10,630 bases of DNA. Origin: an uncultured Alistipes sp. (GTDB taxonomy: Bacteria; Bacteroidota; Bacteroidia; Bacteroidales; Rikenellaceae). This document shows positions 6,359 to 10,630 of this stretch, piece by piece. Positions within the stretch are counted from its first letter, which is position 1; every line of letters begins with the position of its first letter. The position numbers and the translations under genes are program-made. Under the pieces are notes generated by a model that was not told where the DNA came from, did no database searches, and saw only the letters and a program-made list of their open reading frames with translations. The DNA lies in contig CAJUIE010000052.1 in NCBI GenBank assembly GCA_910586375.1, positions 1 through 10,630 of the forward strand. Reading direction: 5' to 3'.

Positions 6359-7618
6359 ATGCGCAGCACGTTCAAGGTTCTGTTCTACCTTAAAAGGGAC
6401 AAAAACAAGCCTCGGAAAGTCGTTCCCGTCATGGGGCGTATTACGGTCAACGGGAGTATCGCGCAGTTCAGCGCGAAGATTTCCGTGCCTCCCGCCTTGT
6501 GGGAGGTCTGCGGCGGCAAAGTCCGAGGCCGCAGTGTCGAGGCCGACCGCATCAACCGCCACCTGGATAATATCCGGGGGCAAATCAACAAACATTATCA
6601 GGATATTTGCGACCGCGAGGGTTATGTCACGGCCGCGAAAGTGAAGAATGCCTATCTGGGTTTCGGCAACCGTTCGCGTACACTGCTGGAGGCGTTCGGC
6701 AGCTATGGCGACCAACTCCACGAACGTCTGGGCATCGATCGCGCCCTCTCGACCTGGTATCGTTACCGCACCACGGGGCAGCATCTCGCCGCTTTCGTGC
6801 AGGCCCGCTATCGGGTGCGCGATATGGCTCTTGCCGAACTGGAGCAGTCGTTCATCGAGCAGTTCCAAATCTATTTGAAGGCGTCGCGGGGGCTGAAGAT
6901 GACCAGCGTATGCCGTTATCTGGATTGCCTCATCAATGTCGTCAAGATCGCCTTCAACGACGGTGTCATCGCGCGCAATCCTTTTGCGGCGTTCCGTTAT
7001 AGCGAGCCTGCGCCCGAACGGTCGTCGCTGACCGAGGAGGAGCTCCGCCGCTTGCAGACCACGCCCTTGCGGCTGAAGAGCCTGGAGAGGACGCGCGATC
7101 TGTTTCTCTTCTCGTGCTTCACGGGCATCTGCCATGCCGACATGAAGGCGCTGACGCAGCAACAGTTGGAACAGGCAGCCGACGGCAGTTATTGGATCAG
7201 CGGCAAGCGCTGCAAGACCGGAACGGAGTTCGTCGTCAAGCTGCTGCCGCAGGCACTGCTGCTGTTGGCGAAATACCCGTCGCGGGGCCCTGCCGAGCCG
7301 CTATTCGAGGGTATGGCGTCGGTAAGATGCGCCGACCGAGCTCTGAAGCGCATCGCCCGGGAGTGCGGCATCGACAAAAACCTGACCTTCCACATAGCCC
7401 GTCATACTTTCGCCACGACGATTTCATTGACGAACGGCGTGCCACTCGAAACGCTTTCGAAGATGCTCGGGCACAAACGCATTACCACGACACAGATTTA
7501 TGCACGGGTGACGCATCCGATGATCGGGAGCGCCATCGACGCCGTAAGCCGGAAAATCGCTGAGAAATACCCCCCCCCTGTAGCCCAAGGCGTTGCCGTT
7601 AAAATCATCGGAGTGTGA
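6359..7618 (+). CDS. Tyrosine recombinase/integrase of a Bacteroidetes mobile element
   Basis: This 419-residue enzyme should catalyse site-specific integration and excision of the element. Residues 1-~100 are the Bacteroidetes arm-type DNA-binding domain (STFKVLFYLKR, VPVMGRITVNG, FSAKISVPPALW, GYVTAAKVKNAYLG). Residues ~105-212 are the SAM-like core-binding domain, and ~224-400 the catalytic domain. Visible active-site residues are K286 in the beta-hairpin (RCKTGTEF), H345 and R348 (FHIARHTFAT), H372 (LGHKRITTTQ) and the nucleophile Y381 (IYARV). The usual first arginine is absent: the stretch FTGICHAD has C258 there. Loss of this arginine is known for IntDOT of CTnDOT and is common in this group, so the enzyme is probably active. 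The start is set by the promoter 24 bases upstream and by the family's N-terminus. A C9 tract at 7570-7578 encodes PPP near the end, and the stop lies inside a perfect inverted repeat. Confidence 0.95.
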   Translation: MRSTFKVLFYLKRDKNKPRKVVPVMGRITVNGSIAQFSAKISVPPALWEVCGGKVRGRSVEADRINRHLDNIRGQINKHYQDICDREGYVTAAKVKNAYLGFGNRSRTLLEAFGSYGDQLHERLGIDRALSTWYRYRTTGQHLAAFVQARYRVRDMALAELEQSFIEQFQIYLKASRGLKMTSVCRYLDCLINVVKIAFNDGVIARNPFAAFRYSEPAPERSSLTEEELRRLQTTPLRLKSLERTRDLFLFSCFTGICHADMKALTQQQLEQAADGSYWISGKRCKTGTEFVVKLLPQALLLLAKYPSRGPAEPLFEGMASVRCADRALKRIARECGIDKNLTFHIARHTFATTISLTNGVPLETLSKMLGHKRITTTQIYARVTHPMIGSAIDAVSRKIAEKYPPPVAQGVAVKIIGV

Positions 7619-7635
7619 TTCACACTCCGATGATT
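7603..7635. repeat. Perfect 16-bp inverted repeat over the integrase stop
   Basis: Bases 7603-7618 are exactly complementary in reverse to 7620-7635, with one base between. The left arm is the last five integrase codons including the stop; the right arm is non-coding. No T run follows on either strand, so it is not a standard intrinsic terminator. A weak -7-like CACCTTTG (7653-7660) and the start of the next gene (7688) lie downstream, so the right arm would cover the -33 region of that promoter. It may be an operator for a dimeric HTH protein, a recombination-related site, or a transcript-end hairpin. Confidence 0.75.
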
Positions 7636-7687
7636 GGGTCGCGTATTCGCCGCACCTTTGCAGCAGAATCGAAACCACACGACGACG

Positions 7688-7993
7688 ATGGAAAATGAAC
7701 TGCGCCAAGACATTTCGCGGCTGCTCGATCTGACGACCGAGATACGGGAGTGCGTCCGTTATCTGAAAGAACACCGGAACCTTTTCGAGGGCGAGCCGAT
7801 GCTGGACTTCTCGGAGGTCTGCGAACTGCTGCATCAGAGCGAGCGCCAGGTGCGGCGCTACCGCGAGCAGGGGCGCCTGGTGGGCTTCAACATCGGACGG
7901 CGGAGGATGTACCTGCACAGCGAAGTGAAGGAGTTTATCCGGCGGATGCACCGTCAGGGCAAACTGGACGATACGACCGATACACTCGAATAA
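7688..7993 (+). CDS. Small helix-turn-helix (excisionase/MerR-like) DNA-binding protein
   Basis: The 101-residue product has an N-terminal helix (1-30, IRECVRYLKEHR) and then a winged-helix domain of the excisionase/HTH_17 type at about 38-88: MLDFSEVCELLHQSERQVRRYREQ is the helix-turn-helix, GRLVGFNIGRRRMYLHSEV the wing, and KEFIRRM the closing helix. Proteins of this kind directly follow the integrase in many Bacteroidetes integrative elements and act as excision factors or regulators of excision and transfer. ATG 7688 is chosen over an in-frame ATG at 7634, because the latter lies inside the inverted repeat and before the likely promoter. The downstream HTH gene starts 9 bases after this stop, so the two are one operon. 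DNA binding is well supported; the exact role is inferred from position. Confidence 0.9.
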   Translation: MENELRQDISRLLDLTTEIRECVRYLKEHRNLFEGEPMLDFSEVCELLHQSERQVRRYREQGRLVGFNIGRRRMYLHSEVKEFIRRMHRQGKLDDTTDTLE

Positions 7994-8002
7994 TCCCTTA
8001 CC

Positions 8003-8347
8003 ATGAACGACAAGACGACAACCCCGACCCATGCGCTGGTCGGCCTCGACGAGCTGGAACGGCTGGTCGGAAACTATTTCCTGCTCCAGCAGGGCTTCCG
8101 GCTCTTCGAGTATCTTTTGAGCCAGAGCGATTATCCGCTGTACCTCTCGGCCGCGTCGGCCTGCGAGGTGCTGGGCCTCCAATCCGAGACGCTGGAAATG
8201 TGCCGCAAGCGTCGCCTGATACGTCCGCGCATCTACCGCCGGCAGTTTCTCTACAGCGCCTACGATCTGGTAGCCCTGAGCGGCAAGCTGAACCGTAAGC
8301 GTCTGCGGCGCCTGCTGGACAAGGTCCCCAAAGTCGCCGTCGAATGA
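8003..8347 (+). CDS. Second small helix-turn-helix (excisionase-like) protein
   Basis: The product has 114 residues: a helical N-terminal half (LDELERLVGNYFLLQQGFRLFEYLL, ~15-39), then an excisionase-like domain at about 47-92, where LYLSAASACEVLGLQSETLEMCRKRRL is the helix-turn-helix and IRPRIYRRQFLYSAYDL the wing, and a strongly basic tail (NRKRLRRLLDK). It has the same plan as its upstream neighbour with little residue identity, suggesting an old duplication or a two-protein regulatory set. In known Bacteroidetes elements such pairs control excision; I infer the same here. It follows the first HTH gene by 9 bases and is probably translated from the same message. There is no terminator directly behind it. 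Confidence 0.88.
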   Translation: MNDKTTTPTHALVGLDELERLVGNYFLLQQGFRLFEYLLSQSDYPLYLSAASACEVLGLQSETLEMCRKRRLIRPRIYRRQFLYSAYDLVALSGKLNRKRLRRLLDKVPKVAVE

Positions 8348-8612
8348 TCTCGGCGTCCCTCGGTCCGTCCCGGATCGGGGGAGTATTTCTCCACGACATC
8401 CTCGCCTCTTCGCCGCCTTTCGGGGCAAGGTAGCGGCGGAGCCCTACGCCCGTCTGCGGTTCTCGCGGCAATCTTCCCTTCTGCGAACGGTATTGCCGCT
8501 GCGCATCCTCGACGGGCTCTCTCCGCCGCTGCGTTCCCGCCCCGAAGTCGGCGCTTCGTGTTCGAAGCGACAAGATTCCGGCTTCAAAGTCTCACTTAAA
8601 ATCCGTTTTCAG
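8348..8612 (+). other. Non-coding stretch with several inverted repeats
   Basis: No convincing gene is seen in these 265 bases. Three hairpins can be drawn: 8411-8438 (arms CGCCGC/GCGGCG, with inner CTT/AAG and a bulge); 8465-8472 with 8492-8499 (GCGGCAAT/ATTGCCGC, 19-base loop); and 8552-8558 with 8563-8569 (CGCTTCG/CGAAGCG, 4-base loop). A CGAAG at 8543-8547 can pair with the left arm of the last one instead, giving mutually exclusive structures. No TAnnTTTG box is seen before the next gene, so it may be read through from the HTH genes. It could be a structured leader, a small RNA or a binding region. Confidence 0.4.
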
Positions 8613-8816
8613 ATGAAAACCCGAAAATTCGAGATCGCGGTAGCCGGATACGGCTGCCGCTTTCGGACCTACGCCCGGGACGGCGTGGAAGCCGTCGTCA
8701 AAATCCGATGTTTCTTGCGCAGGCCCGATGCCGTCTGCACGATCCTCGCGCCGTCGGGCAGCGCCCTTCACCCGCAGGAAAAAGCGTCCTGCTGCGGGCT
8801 GGCGGCAGTGCGATGA
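8613..8816 (+). CDS. Small hypothetical protein, first gene of a three-gene operon
   Basis: This 67-residue protein is of no family I can name. Residues 4-30 (KFEIAVAGYGCRFRTYARDGVEAVVKI) look like two beta strands and a helix, as in small alpha/beta proteins of mobile elements; the C-terminal half is low in structure, with several cysteines and alanines. No signal peptide or membrane segment is present. ATG 8613 is taken because the protein-like sequence starts there; the frame is open further upstream, but that part is arginine/proline-rich and not convincing. Its stop TGA overlaps the start of the next gene in ATGATGA, a classic coupling arrangement that supports it being translated. Confidence 0.65.
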   Translation: MKTRKFEIAVAGYGCRFRTYARDGVEAVVKIRCFLRRPDAVCTILAPSGSALHPQEKASCCGLAAVR

Positions 8817-9466
8817 TGAAGTGGATCGATCGAGCGCTTTTCGACGAGCTTCTGCTCGCCAACGGCGATCCTGCCGAAGCGATGACACGGGATGCGCAAA
8901 TGCTGCTGGATGAGGTGCTGCCTTTTATTCCCGATGCTGCTTTGCAGTATCGCATCTACCACGACGAAGCGACTCGCACCAACTACTTGGAGAGCGTGCG
9001 AATCGGCTTCGAGAGAAATGATATGCTATTGAGCATATCCAAACAGACTTATCCGAAACCGACATACCGCATCTCCTGTTGCAGCGACGACGAGTTGCGT
9101 CATATCGACAGCTACTCCCGCACGCGGGCCCGCAGCGGTCTTGCAGTTCCCCAGCGTATCGGGAAGCTCTCGCGGCGCAAGATCGACGAGTGGGTCGAAT
9201 ACCATACCCGCTACTACCGGTATCTGGAGCGAATGGACCGGGAGAACGAAGCGAGCATCGCGGACTTCCGCCGCAAAATCGAGGCCCAGCCCGATGTAAA
9301 GTGGGGCGCAGACCGCAACCGGGGACGCATCGAGCGCGACGGGATCATTTTCGTCTTCGAGATACAGCGGACCGGCTACTGCCAAAGCGTCTATCTGGAC
9401 GATCGTATCCGTACGCTCGAAGACTTTCAGACTCTCACCGCCCATGCGTCGGTCCGGAACCTTTGA
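8813..9466 (+). CDS. Hypothetical protein, soluble, middle gene of the operon
   Basis: The product has 217 residues from ATG 8813 (the adjacent ATG at 8816 is equally possible and shifts the overlap from 4 bases to 1). I do not recognise the family. Residues 1-50 are helical and acidic (KWIDRALFDELLLANGDPAEAM, RDAQMLLDEVLPFIPD). A central beta-rich part follows (YRIYHDE, SVRIGFERNDMLLSISKQTY, YRISCCSDDE). A charged helix covers about 125-165 (RRKIDEWVEYHTRYYRYLERMDRENEASIADFRRKIEAQ) and may form a coiled coil. The end is beta again (DGIIFVFEIQRTGYCQSVYLDD). It has no signal peptide or membrane segment, so it is probably cytosolic. Overlaps with both neighbours show tight translational coupling and a shared task. 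Coding is well supported by codon bias and context; no function is claimed. Confidence 0.78.
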   Translation: MMKWIDRALFDELLLANGDPAEAMTRDAQMLLDEVLPFIPDAALQYRIYHDEATRTNYLESVRIGFERNDMLLSISKQTYPKPTYRISCCSDDELRHIDSYSRTRARSGLAVPQRIGKLSRRKIDEWVEYHTRYYRYLERMDRENEASIADFRRKIEAQPDVKWGADRNRGRIERDGIIFVFEIQRTGYCQSVYLDDRIRTLEDFQTLTAHASVRNL

Positions 9467-9788
9467 GCCCCCGCTTTCGGACTTGCACACGGTCTGCTGC
9501 CATCGCTTCTGCCTCCGGACGGAGGACCTTACGACGCGCCGCCGGGTCGTGAAGTGGCTTTTCCTGCACTTCACGGTTTACGACTACCGCACTTCGGGCC
9601 CCGAGTGCCGGGGATGCTTCACGACAGCCAGACGAGGATTTCCCGCCACGGCGTTCCGGGATCTGACCTATGGATTGCGGGGTGACGAGACGCTGTGTAT
9701 CCGTGTCATATCCTATGACTTCGGGTCGCTCTACCTGGAGCAGCACTGCTACCGCAACGGCCAATGGTCCGGCCCGCGGCGGCTGTAG
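9444..9788 (+). CDS. Hypothetical protein, last gene of the operon
   Basis: The product has 114 residues and overlaps the end of the previous gene by 23 bases (9444-9466). The N-terminal third is rich in Cys, His and Arg (HTVCCHRFCLRT), followed by a region with aromatic residues (VVKWLFLHFTVYDYRT) and two more cysteines (PECRGCF). The C-terminal half looks like a compact alpha/beta fold (FRDLTYGLRGDETLCIRVISYDFGSLYLEQHCYRNGQW). The four clustered cysteines and histidine could bind a metal, but the spacing fits no zinc motif I know. A start later than 9444 is possible because the first residues are not distinctive. It ends 14 bases before the stop of the convergent polymerase gene, with no terminator between. 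Confidence 0.62.
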   Translation: MRRSGTFEPPLSDLHTVCCHRFCLRTEDLTTRRRVVKWLFLHFTVYDYRTSGPECRGCFTTARRGFPATAFRDLTYGLRGDETLCIRVISYDFGSLYLEQHCYRNGQWSGPRRL

Positions 9789-9802
9789 CATCGGGGAGGG
9801 AT

Positions 9803-10630
9803 TCACGTTTTCACGCGGATGATCTCTCCCCAGTCCGTCGTATATTGCGGCGAGAGGTGGTCGCGGTGCATTCGGAAGGGTTCGAATCCCTCGGCGGCCG
9901 TCGTGAGGCGGTGGCGGCCGAAACGGTCGTTGAGCGCATCGAGCGTCTGCATCAGGCGGTCGTGCTTGTCGCGGTCCGTGGCGTCGAACAGATCGGCCTG
10001 CGCGGCACTTTTGGGCTGTAATTCGGAGAGGATCACCCCAGCCCGCTTGTAGGCTACGCCCGGGCGGAATGCCTCGCGCAGCAGCTCCGCAGCGCAGGAG
10101 GTCAACAGCAGCGTGCTATCGGTCGGTACGGACAACCGGCGAAGGCGGGTTTCGTAGTGCTGCGGTCGATCTTCACGAAATCGGTTCGTCAGCAGAAAGA
10201 CCCGGACTTCGCCGCAGAGGGAGTGTTGGGCCCGCAACTTGGCGGCACAGGCGGCGACGTACTGCGCCACGCGCCGGTGCAGCTCCTCGAAATCGTCCGT
10301 ATCGCGGTCGAAGGTGCGCGTCGTGGCGATCTGTTTCTTGTCGGCCGGGTGCTGCTCGAATCCGATGCAGGGCTCGCCGCGCAGCTCCTGCCACATCCTC
10401 AGGCCCACGACCGACATGCGCTTGCGCACCCATGCGGCCGGCAGTTGCGTAAACTCCCAGGCCGTGCGGATGCCTGCCGCCTCCAGCATCTGCGCATGGC
10501 GGCGCCCCACGCCCCAGACGTCGCCGACGGGGAAGCGCCGCAGCACCTTTTCGATGTCCTGGGGACGGTGCATGTAGCAGCAGCCGTCGAGGCGGGGATA
10601 CTGCTTGCAGAGTTTCGAGGCGATTTTGGC
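9803..10630 (-). CDS. umuC: Y-family DNA polymerase V subunit UmuC, 5' part missing
   Basis: Translesion polymerases of this family copy damaged DNA in the SOS response, usually with UmuD'. The frame is open to the window edge, so the C-terminal 275 residues are seen; the full protein is usually about 420. The fragment begins in the palm/thumb region (AKIASKLCKQYP), then has the thumb motif VGDVWGVGRR (fragment residues 35-44, a helix-hairpin-helix), the little-finger domain from about TRTF (104) through VRVFLLTNRF and YKRAGVILSEL, and the DUF4113 tail ending in SPQYTTDWGEII (260-271). The catalytic palm carboxylates lie outside the window, so activity cannot be judged. It converges on the three-gene operon. 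UmuDC homologues are common cargo of Bacteroidetes mobile elements; umuD would be expected upstream, beyond 10630. Confidence 0.95.
   Translation of the reverse strand, partial: AKIASKLCKQYPRLDGCCYMHRPQDIEKVLRRFPVGDVWGVGRRHAQMLEAAGIRTAWEFTQLPAAWVRKRMSVVGLRMWQELRGEPCIGFEQHPADKKQIATTRTFDRDTDDFEELHRRVAQYVAACAAKLRAQHSLCGEVRVFLLTNRFREDRPQHYETRLRRLSVPTDSTLLLTSCAAELLREAFRPGVAYKRAGVILSELQPKSAAQADLFDATDRDKHDRLMQTLDALNDRFGRHRLTTAAEGFEPFRMHRDHLSPQYTTDWGEIIRVKT

Larger units (their letters stand above)
6052..10630. mobile_element. One end of an integrated mobile element (type undecided)
   Basis: A tyrosine integrase, two excisionase-like HTH proteins, short overlapping genes of unknown function and a UmuC-type polymerase form a set typical of Bacteroidetes integrative elements and phages. 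The left limit is approximate: it should lie between the barrel stop (6051) and the integrase promoter. The right limit lies beyond the window. No relaxase, coupling protein, tra gene, terminase or capsid gene is seen, so conjugative, mobilisable and prophage origins all remain open. Confidence 0.65.

Noticed and set aside
6344..7162. Minus-strand open frame of 272 codons opposite the integrase
   Set aside because: It is an antisense shadow of the integrase arm-binding and core domains, with no promoter or protein motif.
7424..8428. Long minus-strand open frame of 334 codons opposite the integrase end and HTH genes
   Set aside because: It runs antisense to two clear HTH domains and the integrase catalytic tail, has low-complexity composition and no recognisable motif; high GC content makes such frames common.
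9435..9806. Minus-strand open frame of 123 codons opposite the last operon gene
   Set aside because: Its composition is poor in hydrophobic core pattern, and the plus-strand frame overlaps its upstream neighbour in a way typical of operons; the plus strand is preferred, though this choice is less certain than the others.

Overview
The window reads as a Bacteroidales chromosome, most like the GC-rich gut genus Alistipes (Rikenellaceae). This is an inference from several traits: (i) four promoters of the Bacteroidetes form TTG-N19/20-TAnnTTTG; (ii) no Shine-Dalgarno sequences before the starts; (iii) a DUF4251-type exported protein, a Bacteroidetes-style leucine-rich-repeat protein and a large TonB-receptor-like outer-membrane barrel; (iv) an integrase with the Bacteroidetes-type arm-binding domain. 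Naming the genus is a guess; the phylum is firm.

Bases 1-6051 look like ordinary chromosome. In order they hold the 3' part of a surface LRR protein with its terminator; a DUF4251-like periplasmic protein with a strong terminator; ispF (non-mevalonate isoprenoid synthesis) on the minus strand; pepD (cytosolic dipeptidase), divergent from ispF across a 50-bp region where the two promoters overlap head to head; a terminator; and an 805-residue outer-membrane barrel protein that belongs with TonB-dependent receptors but has no recognisable plug domain. These genes are mostly single transcription units and share no obvious pathway.

Bases ~6052-10630 look like one end of an integrated mobile element whose other end lies outside the window. 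A 307-bp AT-richer spacer with the integrase promoter leads into a 419-residue tyrosine recombinase. Then come a perfect 16-bp inverted repeat lying over the integrase stop codon, two tandem small helix-turn-helix proteins (excisionase or regulator type), a 265-bp non-coding stretch with several hairpins, and a compact three-gene operon of unknown function whose genes overlap by 4 and 23 bases. A UmuC-type Y-family DNA polymerase converges on it from the far edge and is cut off at its 5' end. No mobilisation, conjugation or phage structural gene is visible, so the type of element cannot be decided here.

The points most worth a second look are the inverted repeat between int and the HTH pair, the uncharacterised three-gene operon with its possibly structured leader, the plug-less barrel protein, and the overlapping ispF/pepD promoters that leave ispF with almost no leader. 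I found no clear evidence of a wholly new system.
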